Positions 20,786 through 32,099 of a stretch of 64,000 nucleotides of DNA are shown here, in pieces (the stretch's first letter is position 1; every line of letters begins with the position of its first letter). The DNA is from Pseudocercospora fijiensis CIRAD86 (taxonomy: Eukaryota; Ascomycota; Dothideomycetes; Mycosphaerellales; Mycosphaerellaceae), in contig NW_006921536.1 of NCBI RefSeq assembly GCF_000340215.1, forward strand, positions 4,831,789 to 4,895,788, in the 5' to 3' direction. A program made the position numbers and the translations under genes. Below the pieces are notes generated by a model. It saw only the letters and a list, made by a program, of their open reading frames with translations. It ran no database searches and was not told the DNA's origin.

Positions 20786-20968
20786 GTTACTTACTATCCG
20801 CTTTGAAGTCTTCCGCTGCGTTAAAGCCTCGTTTTGGATCGTTACTTACTATACGCTTTAGAGTCTTCTATTGCGGTAACAAGCCAGTTCTTATAATCGA
20901 GTAGCTAGAGGCGATTCTGCTGTTCGTACGGTCGCTTGCTATCCGCTAAATTGTTACTTGCTATACGC
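20786..20968. repeat. Four half-arms of the hairpin family in direct orientation
   Basis: Left arms only at 20786-20801, 20841-20856, 20931-20946 and 20953-20968 (variants GTTACTTACTATCCGC, GTTACTTACTATACGC, GTCGCTTGCTATCCGC, GTTACTTGCTATACGC). The first two sit in a diverged direct repeat of about 37 bp (followed by tttgaagtcttccgctgcg and tttagagtcttctattgcg). Confidence 0.65.
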
Positions 20969-20970
20969 TT

Positions 20971-22257
20971 AAGAGATTTTAGTACGAACCGAGAAAGTGG
21001 CTAGAACATGCGTTACCTCCGCGGAGGTCTCCTAGGCGTAGAAATCATCGTATCGATATGAAATTTAGATAAGGAGAGAGCTCTGTATACGAAGAACGTC
21101 CGCCGGATGTTTCCTATATTAGAATAGTATAGGAAGATCGCATTGTAGGAGGCAATCGCCGCCGCTATACTAAAGCTAGTATACTAAAGCCGAAGCCGGA
21201 AGGCTACGCTTATTAGCCTGCTTAGGTAACAACTTCTCGATAATCGCGAGACGTATACTCGCTATTTGTCGCTAACTGCTAATCTTTCCTATACGGCACG
21301 AGCAGTGCGGCACGAGCAGTTAATTATACAGCATGTAGTGCTTGCCCTTGTTATTTAGCTATGCTCGCTGCGTAGCAAACGTTCGAGTCGTATAGTACTT
21401 ATTGATACTTAATCTCTCTTTTACGGAAGACAGACTGCTAGACATTAGCAATACTACGAGACTTAAGCAAGATTAAGCAAGATTAGGTACAACCTACTCT
21501 TACAACCTACTCTTACACTTCCTTCTACTAGTATAATATCCTCGAACGATAGCACTAAGAAGGCATAGAAGAAGAAGCTAGCACCGCTGAATCTATAGCT
21601 ATAGCAACAGCAATCACTAAGCGTCCGCGATCGCATTAACGAGCTTAATTAGAAGATTAAGCGGCAAGGATACCGCGAATTAGACCTATAGAGTGCTCGG
21701 CCGGTAATTAATAAGCGTAAGGAAGAAGCTAAGAAGGAGGCCAATTCGAAGGCGGATTATAAGGCAACGTAGGGTCAATCGCCGACAAAGAAGGGCTAAG
21801 CGATAGACTAGAGGCTTGATTGACACTTAGCTTCTACTTTTAATAGTTAGCATTTAGCTTCTACTTGCGATAGTTGGAGTGCGGCTTCTGCTTTTAATTG
21901 TTGTTAATATATAGCTTCTGCTTTAAATAATCTTAATAGACTAGTATAGCTACTATTAGCTTTTATCTTCTGCTATTTGGATTAGCTTAACTAGATAATC
22001 TGTACTAGAAATAGACTTCTTTAGAATAACAATCGTCGGCTCTACTAAAGCTTAGCTTTCAAGCTTAGCTTAGTTAGTAAGCATTACTTTATCTATATAA
22101 GTCAAATTAGCTTAGTTATCCAATAAAGCAGTGCGAGGTCCGTATAGTGTAATAGCTCTGTTATAGGCATTGTTACTGCCTACGATAAGACCGGTCGCAG
22201 GCAGTAACCTTTTGCTTTTTAATCATTCCGTAGCTATAGTTAAACAGCAATCTTATC
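20971..22257. other. RIP-degraded repeat sequence, unidentified
   Basis: No motif recognised on either strand. Polar, Lys/Glu-rich coding-like fragments on the plus strand at about 21,540-21,800 are broken by stops. Confidence 0.45.
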
Positions 22258-22690
22258 TAAGATTCTAAAGCTAAATAGCTAGTAAATCCGAGATTCCAAA
22301 TCCGGAGAGCTAGTAAATCTAAGATTCTATAATAGAACAGCTAGTCAATCTACGATTCTATACTTAAGGCGCCTATACATTGAAGATTTCATGCTCGAGC
22401 TAGTAGTAAATCTGAGATTCCGTAGCTAAACAGCTAGTATTTTGAAGATTCTATAGCTAGAAAGCTAGTATACTGAAGATTCTATAGCTAGAAAGCCGGT
22501 ATGTTAAGGATTCCGTAGCTAGAAAGCTAGTATGTTAAAGGTTTAAGGCCTTAAAGCTAGTATACTAAGATTCACGACGGCTTAGAAGCTAGTACTTTAA
22601 GAATTCGTCGAGAGACATAGCTAGAAATTAGTGCTTATAGCTCGAATCGAGTGTGTCCGTAGCTACTAGTAGCTAGAAACTAGTATTAAC
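22258..22690 (+). repeat. Diverged tandem array with unit of about 31 bp
   Basis: Repeated words AGCTAGTAxxxTxAAGATTC and TATAGCTAGAA recur about every 31-40 bp, clearest at 22,425-22,545. Units differ by substitutions and small indels, so the array is old. Confidence 0.65.
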
Positions 22691-22754
22691 AGAAACTAGT
22701 GCTTGCAAATTAAGCTAATCAATCTAATACGGTATGCTGTCGGCTACCGAGTTG

Positions 22755-22818
22755 AGTCGGTTAAGTATATAATCGCTAAAAGCGCGCTAGTAAAAGTGCT
22801 TAACTCGATAACGACGAA
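22755..22818 (+). repeat. 64-bp direct repeat, copy A
   Basis: The core at 22761-22803 is identical to 23765-23807 (copy B): it starts TTAAGTATATAATCGCTAAA and ends TAAAAGTGCTTAA. Flanking bases are similar for another 15-20 bp. Confidence 0.85.
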
Positions 22819-23015
22819 GCCCGAGGTTGGACCGCCTAACTAGGCTAAGATAGCGGTGCTAAGAATGCCTGCGATAGAGGCTGCCTTTTAATATTTATCC
22901 CGAAGTATCGCTGCAGGCTAGAAGTTGCTAGTAGGCGGAAATTACGATCGCAGGCCTACAAACTAGTATTAGTTAGTCAGTCCACTAGTCGTATATAGCC
23001 TACAATACTATCTGC

Positions 23016-23200
23016 CTAGTATGCTATACACTATGCCATCTACTACACTATCTACCTAGCATGCTATACAGTATGCTATACTATGCCATTTACTATACTA
23101 TCTACTACACTATCTACTATACTATCCACTATGCTATCTACTACACTATCTACTACACTATCTACCACACTATCCACTATGCTATCTGCCTAGCATATAG
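23016..23200 (+). repeat. Minisatellite of CTATCTACTACA-type units
   Basis: Ten- to fifteen-base units such as actatctactac, actatccactatg and ctatctacctagcatg are repeated in tandem. A 71-codon frame through it (23061-23276) is a by-product of the repeat. Confidence 0.8.
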
Positions 23201-23758
23201 GACTATAGGTATACAAAAAAAAAAAGAATGTAGGCTGTTTAGTAGAGTGGTTAGCTCAATTCTAATAATATTGTAGCAGTATAGATAGTATAGATTGACT
23301 GAATTTCAGAATGTAATGTGTCTCCTCTTAGCTGCTAGCTAGGAAAGGAATGCTTCGTAAAGCATAATAAAATCATCTTATAAAGTTAGTTAGGGGAAGG
23401 GATAGAGACACTCACTTAGACTAAACCTATAGAATTTTAGAGGCTTCTTATAGGTTAGAAGCTCTACAGGTTTGGTCTATTATATAGGCTTAGTGTATAA
23501 ACCCGGGGTAGTAGCTCGGCGTACGAAACTAGAGAGAATCCGAGATATACGGTAGCAGGACGGAAGTAGCGGTTCTCGGCGGCTAGATGTCTCGGTAGAG
23601 GTCTAGAGGGCAGCGGTGATAATAGGCAGGCACTAGTAGGGGGTAGTAGGTGTGTATGCTAGTCTATTATAGGTAGTAGGTAGAGCGGTATATAATAGTG
23701 TTAGTAAGTAAAGCTATGCTAAGCCTCGTAAACTCAAGCCGGCCGGTAGCTCGAGATA

Positions 23759-23822
23759 CGTCGATTAAGTATATAATCGCTAAAAGCGCGCTAGTAAAAG
23801 TGCTTAATACGAAAACGACGGT
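23759..23822 (+). repeat. 64-bp direct repeat, copy B
   Basis: Second copy of the repeat at 22755-22818, same orientation, about 1 kb downstream. Together the two copies bracket the minisatellite. Confidence 0.85.
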
Positions 23823-24087
23823 GGCCTAAGGCTATTAATTAATCTTCTTCCTAGGTATTATCCTCGTTAATATTACGAGGCGGTATCGAGTATACACACT
23901 TAGAGCGTTCGGAATGCTTTGCTACCTCTAGCGAGCGCTTAAGCTTGTCTAGTATGCCGTCTTTGCGTATATAGTCCTTCGAATAGTGCCGCCTTCCGTC
24001 GTAGTAAGGTCTTCGTCGAATTCGGACCTCGAATTGTTGTATACTGCTCGGCTTTTAGTACGAGAGTCGACTTTATAGAAAAAAAGT

Positions 24088-24126
24088 GTCTGTTACTATC
24101 CGCTTAGCTCGCGGATAGTAAGCGAT
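24088..24126. repeat. 39-nt hairpin, copy 5
   Basis: Left arm GTCTGTTACTATCCGC, loop TTAGCTC, right arm GCGGATAGTAAGCGAT. Confidence 0.8.
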
Positions 24127-24246
24127 ATTGCTTTGAGACATATCATCGTTACTACTATCGCTTAGCGCAAGTATAAGAGCTAAAATGTCGTTAGAGTAGT
24201 AGATCGTTCCGAAGCCTAGGCAGCAATATTAGTAAGAGAGGACACA

Positions 24247-24285
24247 GTCGCTTACTATCCGCTAGCGACGCGGATAGCAAGCGAC
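24247..24285. repeat. 39-nt hairpin, copy 6 (near-perfect)
   Basis: Left arm GTCGCTTACTATCCGC, loop TAGCGAC, right arm GCGGATAGCAAGCGAC. Only one of 16 pairs is imperfect (A opposite C), explained by one RIP-type TpG to TpA change in the left arm. The loop equals that of copy 1. Confidence 0.9.
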
Positions 24286-24429
24286 TAGTATACTCTTATC
24301 TTAAGAGCTAGTCCTAAAGAGCTAAAACTTACCTACCTGTTTCTTAGCGGAACGAGTAGCCTAAGTCTTAGAGGCATAAGGCTAAGTATTTTAGGCTCCG
24401 TACGACCGCGGCGACGCCTAGAGAAGACG

Positions 24430-24468
24430 GTCTGTTACCCTCCGCGCTGCTAGCGGATAGCAAGCGAC
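24430..24468. repeat. 39-nt hairpin, copy 7
   Basis: Left arm GTCTGTTACCCTCCGC, loop GCTGCTA, right arm GCGGATAGCAAGCGAC. Confidence 0.8.
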
Positions 24469-24559
24469 GTAGACCTCTTCCCTCTACCTATAAATTATAA
24501 GTTGCGAATTGCCGACTAGGGGTTAATACCTTTAAGTAAGAAGAAGCAGTATCGGATAC

Positions 24560-26560
24560 GACTAGGTATTAGACCTAGCGGTTACACATCTATAGTATCG
24601 AGATCGACGTAGTCTTCGTGTTCTAACCTATTAATGTCTCCTACGGCCTCCTTATTAGTCGTTTTACCGGTATAGTTAACTGCCTTATATATTCCGATTT
24701 CCTCCCAAACTTCGCTATTCTTGTCTCTCTCGAGCTAGTAAGTAGGCCGCATAATCGTTGCTAGATCACAACCACTTAAGTACGCTAGTACTTTAGTAGA
24801 TTTAGCTTCGGGTTTAACAGGGTCGACCTCGTTAATATTAATAAGTCTAATCAGCTTTAGGCGTTTCTTATAGCGCTCCTTGTGCTTATCGCTTTAGTTC
24901 TCTATTACGATCTAGCGGCGAATCCTAGAGTTCTAGTATGCTTTAATAAGGTCGCTCGCTCGCCGAGCTTTTAGTCGGTTACGTGCCTTTGTATAGATTG
25001 TTGTAAAAGCACTCTAGTTACGTTCTGTAGGTCTAGTAGATATACGTATAGAGTGCGCCTTTCGCATTAATGCTGCGAGACTTTTAGCTGTCTTGCCTTG
25101 CTAAATACTGTCTATATACTACTATTCGTACGCCGGTGACTATATGCTATTATACTTATACTAATCTACCTCCGATCTTTGCCGCTAGAGCTCTAGGTCT
25201 TACTATATATCTCGAGGGATTGCAAAATGCCAATTGCGTCTATCGTAAGCGTACTCCCCGATATTGTTAGCAAGCCGTCGGATCTCAAGGCTTATATCGT
25301 AAGACTATCCTTCGTAGTAGCCTACCTACTACTCGGCATTTTCTAGGTATTAATCGATAGCGTCCTATTCCTCTTCGGTAATGTATTTGATATTGTCCTA
25401 CTTAAGACGCTAAGCAGGATCGCTAATATATACAATTAGCGTTAACGGGTGCGTAAGGATTACCTTATCTATCCGATCTTTGAGCTTTATACAGAGCTCG
25501 TTTATAACGTCGTACTTAGTTATACTATTGCTAAGAAGCTCTCGCGGGACCGCCGTCTTGTTAACGACGTACTTTAGAGCATAGAAGGCAGGGTATATAG
25601 CACTCATTAGTGGCGTATTAGCTTCGAGGAGGACTGTTACTTAGAGTAGCGGTTTGAAGAATCCGTAAAGCTAGTTAGCGGCAATCTAGAGGCGTTTATC
25701 TATAACAATGCTATAAACCTCCTCCTACTTCGCTTTCTGCTACTTGCTCGTAGGTATAAAGAAGTTTCGGTTGCGTATTAAATGTTTAATAGTGTCCTTA
25801 ATAGTACGTAGGAACCTAATTAAGTCGACTATTCCTTGCTATCGTATAGGACTTAGAAGACTAGGTTCCTTCTAAGTTGAATTGTTCTTCGCCTATCTTC
25901 GAAGCCTTCTACGGTGCTTACTATATATCTTGATCTATCTCGTAACAACCTTAAACTTAGTAATCCATTCTTTAATAAGTAGTATTATAAACCAATCTTG
26001 TCCGATAAGGTTAGCGCGATAAGAGAAATAGAGCTAAGTCTCTAGGTGCGGGTATTCTATACGTAAGAGATCCGTATAGTTGCCGTTATTGCTAGCGCCG
26101 TCTAGATAGACAGCGATTATATGCTTAGGCCCGATGTCTTCGATAGCGGCCTTAAGATAATAGGCGAGGAATTCGCCGTTAATAGTCTCGCTATTAACCT
26201 CGATATAATTATACATCTAGCTGTAATCTCTAGTATATACTAGAATATTAATAATATACTTATCTCGGCAGTTGTTCTAGCTATCGCTAACGATCGTTAT
26301 ACTCTCTCGGTTTGTCGATAATTAGATATCTACGCGCATATCGACCGCATCTTCTCTAAGAGCTGCATTAAGCATTTCTCCGCCGAGCCTACGTACAGTC
26401 GGAGGTTTATAGTCGAGATAGAGCGCTTTAAAGATCGCGAGGAATAGGGGATCTTCGCAGGTATTTAGCGCTTTGCCCTTGCCGAGAACCTAGTTTCGAT
26501 ATACTATATCAACCTATATAGCTACTATTAGCTATCTTAACGATATCCTACGGTAGAAAA
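24560..26560 (-). pseudogene. hAT-like transposase relic (DUF659 plus dimerisation region)
   Basis: Read on the minus strand with many stops. From 26,450 downwards: EDPLFLAIFKALYLDYKPPT, GGEMLNAALREDAVD, MYNYIEVNSETINGEFLAYY, then AVYLDGASNNGNYTDLLRIEYPHLET (26,216-26,034), and WFIILLIKEWITKFKVVTR. This order matches the DUF659 core of hAT transposases, including the Asp-x-Ala-x-Asn-Asn segment. The C-terminal part at about 25,030-24,900 reads RNWSAFTTIY, then KARNRLKARRASDLIKAYWN, as in the region next to the hAT dimerisation domain of fungal elements. Terminal inverted repeats and an 8-bp duplication were not located. It is dead: stops occur throughout. Confidence 0.75.
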
Positions 26561-26564
26561 TATA

Positions 26565-26603
26565 GTCTATTACTATCCGCGAGCGGCGCGGATAGCAATA
26601 GAC
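26565..26603. repeat. 39-nt hairpin, copy 8 (compensated arms)
   Basis: Left arm GTCTATTACTATCCGC, loop GAGCGGC, right arm GCGGATAGCAATAGAC. Relative to copy 6, both arms changed at the same paired positions (GC to TA), preserving pairing. Confidence 0.9.
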
Positions 26604-26757
26604 AAGTCTTTGCTAATCTCGACGATGCTAAATAATCCGGAGAAGTAGGCGTACGAACATGCCGTATGCGGATAGTAAATAACTACTAAGGCCGCCGTCG
26701 TTAGTCTATTACGCAAGTCTAATAGCGAGGACTACAGATGTATAGCAGAAAAGCCGG

Positions 26758-26796
26758 GTCTATTACTATCTACTACGCTCGCGGATAGCAATAGAT
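26758..26796. repeat. 39-nt hairpin, copy 9 (compensated arms)
   Basis: Left arm GTCTATTACTATCTAC, loop TACGCTC, right arm GCGGATAGCAATAGAT. Shares the paired GC to TA change with copy 8. Confidence 0.8.
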
Positions 26797-27596
26797 AGGC
26801 CTTTAACATTGTTACTTACCTTCTTCTTCTAAAGACCTTTAATATCCGTTATACTAGTAGGCCTATTATCTAGCTCGGCTTTGTAACTGCTATTAGTAAA
26901 AAGACTAGAGGCCTACATAGCGACCGGCAAAGATACGCAGGCCGTCTAATGTTTTCGAACTTGCGCGTAGTTGTCGCCTTAGAAGGTCCGGTAGTACTAG
27001 CGATATGTCTATTACTAATTGCTACGCTTGTTCTTTAACTTAACTATAGACGACTAGACTTGTTCGCCTATTAGCTTCGCTATATTACCCGAAGTCTTTA
27101 TAGCAGTTACTATCTCTTCTAGTATCTAGTGCTTTGTCTCTTTCTAGTTAGGCTTCTTCTAAGGTGCTCTTATCGGTAATAAATCTACTAGCTTCGGGCG
27201 AGCAGGTATACTTGGTTTTATAAACCCCTGCCTTAGAGTCTTTGCTAATAGTCTATCTAAGGCTTATACTCTTTTAGTAAAGATGTCCTACCTAGTCTGC
27301 CTCTTCTTCCTTTGCTTCGTCGGTTGCTAGTCTCCGCTCTCGTCGCCTAAGTAGTAGTCGCTTTCGTCTACTAAAGACTCGACATCGAATAAAGGTCGTC
27401 GGTCCTAGTTCTACTTCTACCTTAGTCGACTTTCGCGTTCTCGCTTAATCTGCTCTCGTCTCTAAGCCGCTCGTTTAGCATCTCCTTCGTTCTTAAGCCC
27501 TAGAAAGTTGTGCCTCGTATCTAACTATAGCTAAGCACTCGTCGACTTGCGAGCTCGTCTGCGTTAGCTAGAAGTATCGTTTTGTAGTGTTTGTTA
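26797..27596. other. RIP-degraded sequence upstream of the hAT relic
   Basis: Probably includes the N-terminal part of the hAT protein on the minus strand, but no zinc-finger motif can be read with confidence. Confidence 0.4.
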
Positions 27597-27918
27597 TTAC
27601 GCTTCGGTCTCGTTAACTCTAACTTCAACTTTAACTCTAACTTCGCCTTCGCTATTAACCTTAACGCCGGGTATAGTTATAGGCTCTTCCTTAGCAATAT
27701 CTTGCTTAATACTAGCCGCTCTATCCCTATCTCTATTAGCATCTATAGACTCGGCTGCCCGTCCGCTAGCATTAGACGCGTCCGGCGTAGGAATAGCTAT
27801 AGACTCTATTTCGGTCGCGATCTCGAGGTCCTTCTTGCTACTACGTATTACTCGCGCTTTTAGCGCCGCCGCCGCCGCCGCGACTACGATCTTCTTCTTC
27901 TTTTTGTTCGTTATTAGC
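27597..27918 (-). pseudogene. Low-complexity open frame, possible N-terminal part of the hAT protein
   Basis: A 106-codon minus-strand frame, opened by GTG rather than ATG: NKKKKKIVVAAAAAALKARV, a Glu/Asp/Ala-rich middle, then repeated VKVNSEGEVRVKVEVRVNE. It lies upstream of the hAT relic in the same orientation. Lack of an ATG and the simple composition argue against a live gene. Confidence 0.3.
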
Positions 27919-28892
27919 ACTTAGCTCTAGTATACGGTCGCTCGCGCTCGTACGATACGAATATTCTAGCTTACTCTTAGATGCCGTATAATAGTCGAAG
28001 CCTATTGCCTTATCTCTTATATCGCCTACAGCTCTCTCCGCTCTATAATCCTAGCTAATTTAGTCTACCTAGCGCTATAAAGGAAGTCTATTAAAGTAGT
28101 AGTAAGAGCAAAGAACGGCGGTAAAGGTAACGAGAATGTGTAGCCTTAGGCTTCGTATTAAGGATTAAACCTACTCGGCAATTACGACGGGCGACGACGA
28201 TAGCGACGAGGTCTTAAATACCTACAATATCGGGCTATAGGACGCAAATATTACTCGGTCTATCGTATAGACCTACTACGAGGCATTAGAGGCTGTTTAG
28301 ACTAAGATACACGTCTAATATACAAAATGTAAGGCTATATAACAGTCGTACCCCTGTCCTATACGGCTATTTGTAAGACTTATATATAAATGTAGAACCC
28401 TACCTAGGCATTATCTAAAATAATAACGCCGCCTCTAGATAGCTAGCCGTAAAGTTATAAGGACATATCGGGCTACCGCCGATAACTAATCTAGGATACA
28501 TCGTGTTCTAATTGTTCTACATCGAATTAAGAAGAGAGCTAAAAGTTATGCTAACTGCTTTAATACAGTCGCGTCGGGTGCTATAGAGCCCCCTTATATA
28601 GGAAGCACGGGAGTTTAGGCTAAGTAAAGAAGAGCGGCAAATCGTGCCTCATTTTCGAAACGCAGCTAGGAAGGTGCTCTGCTCTGCTATGCCGCTCTTA
28701 AAAGTCTAGTCCAGTCTAGGCGTAGCACGTAATGTCGTAAGCGCGCGCCTAAAAACTGAATACTCGATTTAGATAATATTCTACAAGGAATAGCTAAACA
28801 GCACTAGAGATGTAAACACCTTAGTAAATAAGTAAATAATAATTATAAGACTTGTAAAGTAAAGTGTCTTAAGTAAGCAAGTCGGCTACCCC
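27919..28892. other. Unassigned repeat sequence left of the outer LTR element
   Basis: No motif recognised. Its last five bases (28888-28892, ACCCC) are the left target-site copy of the LTR element that begins at 28893. Confidence 0.5.
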
Positions 28893-29003
28893 TATTGTAG
28901 TGTGGATAGATAATTGTCTTATTAAGTTCTAAGAAAGGCTAAATATATAGTAACTAGGGGACCCTTCTTCCTTCCCTATTCTTCTTTAATACCTTCCTTA
29001 ATA
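28893..29003 (-). repeat. 3' LTR of the outer element
   Basis: 111 bp, pairs with 42962-43072. Preceded by the target-site copy ACCCC. Confidence 0.9.
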
Positions 29004-30200
29004 AATACCGGTTTTAGAAAAAAGCCTATATCCTATAGTCGTAATCTTATAATCGTATCTATAATTTCGTATTTTTATATTATATCGTAATGTTCTTAAA
29101 TTCTATTATAAAAACGAGAAGCGTCGAAAGCTATATCTTCCGGAGTATTAATAGCTACGAAGGAGCCCTCGGTATTCTCGACCGTTCCTCTATTACTATT
29201 AATATCTATAAAAGTTAGAGTATCCTTAGTACTCTCGTTCGGTATCTTTCTAATCGAGATAGGGTTGCGATCGCCGTAGGCGCGCTCTACTAGACGGAGG
29301 TATTCGTATTCGTTATTACTCTCCTCTTTTACCCTCTTCTTCGAACCCTTCTTACTACTCTTCTTCGGGGTATCTTTATCTATCTTTACTACTCTATAGC
29401 CCCGCTTTTAGAGAACCTCGTTTAAGTCGGGTAAGGCTCCGGCCGCGTCGGCGCTACTTAGGATCTGCTCTATAACGTTAGCTATAAGTATAATAAGAAA
29501 GTTAGTTCCTTCCGAGATCTCGATCGTTACCCCTATATTACCGATTTTAGTAAGGAAAGCCTTAAGGTTCCTATTATAGTCCTCGACGTAACGGTAGTCG
29601 TATTCCTTAGTCTTCTATAGCTTATAGGCTTCCTAAGTACTAGTAATAGTATCGAAAACTTAGTCCTAAAGTATAAAGGCGTCGCGATAGCCCTAGTTAC
29701 TACTATACTAGGTTCTATAGGAAGCCTTAGTAAGCGCTTTCTTCTTACTTGGTTATCTATAACGCTCCTCGAGCTTTACGCGTATTGTCTCTTTCTAGCG
29801 CTCTACTAGATTAGCGGGTATAATTGCGTTCTATAATGTTTATATAAAGGTATAGAATACTTTACTATAATCGGGGGTATATCGATATCGATATTATAGT
29901 TAATATCGATATCGCGCGGTAGAAAATGCGACGTTACGCGAAAGTGCTTTATCTTTACTTCCGTTACCTGCTTTACTTCGGCTATTTCCGGTAACGCCGT
30001 ACTATAGCGGGAGGTAGGTACTCTATCTATTTCTAAGTATCGTATTCGGCTCCCTATTATTCCTATCGTACTAGGTATTCCTCGATCTCTTTTCGGCGCC
30101 TACTAACGTACCGTATTCGCCGATCTAGTAGTAGCGCTAGAACCTAAACTTCTATCTCTACTTCCTATACCTTAATATTCCGCTTCGTAGCTCTCGTTCT
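29004..30200 (-). pseudogene. Outer element, region downstream of integrase
   Basis: Degraded minus-strand coding-like sequence between integrase and the 3' LTR, with Glu/Lys-rich and Ser-rich fragments. No chromodomain or other known module is recognised. Confidence 0.4.
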
Positions 30201-31300
30201 CCCGGTAGCGTACGGGTCCTCTTCCTCTAGGTTTTTCTCTAGTTCCGCTATACTAATTACTAGGTAGATTTGCTAGTTCTTTAGGAGTTTAAGCTTATAT
30301 ACGTTCTTGCCTATCTTCTTCTCGATTAGGAATAGGCCGACTCGCCTATCGGATAGCTTTTTATTCGTAACTCTAGGTACGTAGTAGTTCTTAAGCCGGA
30401 GTATAACTATCTAACCTACTTCTAGTTCCTAAGGCTAGTATTTACTATTATACCTAATTTTTATTTTTGCGTTTATATAGGCTATAGCGTCTTCTACCTC
30501 GGCTTTTAAAAGATCTCGGTCTCTAAGATCGACTATAGGTACCTAGTAGTTAGGTGCTTCTCTTAGCTTAAACCCGAACCGTAATTAGTTAGGTGCCTTA
30601 CCCGTACTAGCGTTAACTAAATTGTTTATAGTAAACTAAAGTTATAGTAACGCGTACCTCTACTCGATAGCTCGATCCGGGTATTTAGCTATCTAGTATC
30701 GTAGGGCGATCTCTACTGTTTAGTTAGTTCGTTCCGACTAACTATCGATCTAGAGATAGTATATAGTAGACTATAGCAGTTTAGTTCCTAAGCGTTTAAA
30801 TATAGTCTTCTAGAATTGCGATAGAAATTTTAAGTCTCGGTTACTAATAGTTACTAAAGGCAGACTCTAATCTAATTTTAGAAGGGCGTCTAGTATCCGG
30901 TAGGCCTACGCCTTAGCCGTAAATATACTATAACTATTAACTAATAGAACGGCTTTCGTAAAATAGTATATAAGCGTATAAATAGTATCGAATTCCTCGT
31001 CCTTAGGTAGTATAACGATAAAGTCTATCGTTACCGTATAGTACGGAAGCGGCTCTATTACAATCGGCTAAAGTTAACCGTATTCCTTATATCGCGAAGT
31101 CTACGCTCGTAGATATTCCGGATAGTGCGCGAGGTATCGCCGGATCTTCTTATCGAGATATCTAATATAGTATTATTCTTAGACCTTCGTATATATCCGA
31201 TTTCCGCTAATATAGAACTAGTAGTCGTACGTTGCCTTAAAAATGTTACCCTCTAATCTATTCGGTATATAAAGTCGATAGCCGAACTATAGTAGGTTAT
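30200..31300 (-). pseudogene. Outer element, integrase relic
   Basis: Minus-strand fragments in order: TVTIDFIVILPKDEEFDTIY (start of the catalytic core with its first Asp), VTISNRDLKFLSQF (second Asp region), DSQSERTN next to STIYYLQ (third acidic motif region), and VGLFLIEKKIGKNVYKLKL (C-terminal barrel). Stops appear at many former Trp and Gln codons, as RIP predicts. Confidence 0.75.
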
Positions 31301-32099
31301 CCCGCTAGTAAAATCTATAGTCCTTAGGGTCCTTCCTAGTAACCTCTCTAATATCGGCTAAGTATTAGTCGGTAAGGTATACCGCCTAGATTTGTTTAAG
31401 GAAGTCTAGCTGAATTTCTAGTTAGGTAGTATAGAACGTATCTTCCTATATTAGGAACGATATTACGAGGTCGTCTAGTACGTCTTCCGTACTTTCGCCC
31501 TCGTCTATTATAGGTAGTCGTAATAGGGCGTCTAGTACCGTATACTCTCTACTAGGAATATAATATACCTTAAGGTTCCGAAACTATAAGAGATATAGCG
31601 AGGCTTGAACTAATCGAATGTTTAACTTGTCGGCTACGCTTAAGTTTAGGGCCGTCTAATTTACGATTCTAGTAGTCGCTACGTAGTCTGTTAGGACTGT
31701 TACCGGATGCTCTAAGGCGTCGACTATCTACTATATCTTAATAAGGGCCTAAACTAGGCCCGCGACCTTAAGTTCCGTTAGCTAGTATCGACGCTCGGTA
31801 GATATTAGCGTCTTTAATAGGAATAGTATAGGTTCTAGCTTAGTCCTCGGAGATATTGTTTCTATTATCGCATCGCCCTTAAGATACGCAATTATTACTC
31901 TAAAACCTCGCCTTTTAGAGGCATCTAGTAGAATATATAGTAGCCGTATTCTGTCGTAATATAATAGTATACTCGGTTATACGAATGCTTTCTAAACCGC
32001 GGCGAAGGATTGCTATAACTCTAGCGTTAGCTCGATACGTACCGTACTCGTATAGTGCTTCCTTACGTATCCGGCCTTAGGCGCGTCCTTTAGCCGTTC

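Noticed and set aside
23061..23276. 71-codon frame rich in Tyr and Ile
   Set aside because: Direct product of the minisatellite; no coding character outside it.
15620..26796. The hairpins as a CRISPR-like array
   Set aside because: Eukaryotic context, irregular spacing of hundreds to thousands of bases, no constant spacer length.
13922..28892. A giant Starship-type element with a tyrosine-recombinase captain
   Set aside because: No recombinase motifs (Arg...His-x-x-Arg...Tyr) or cargo genes could be read; content is repeat relics.
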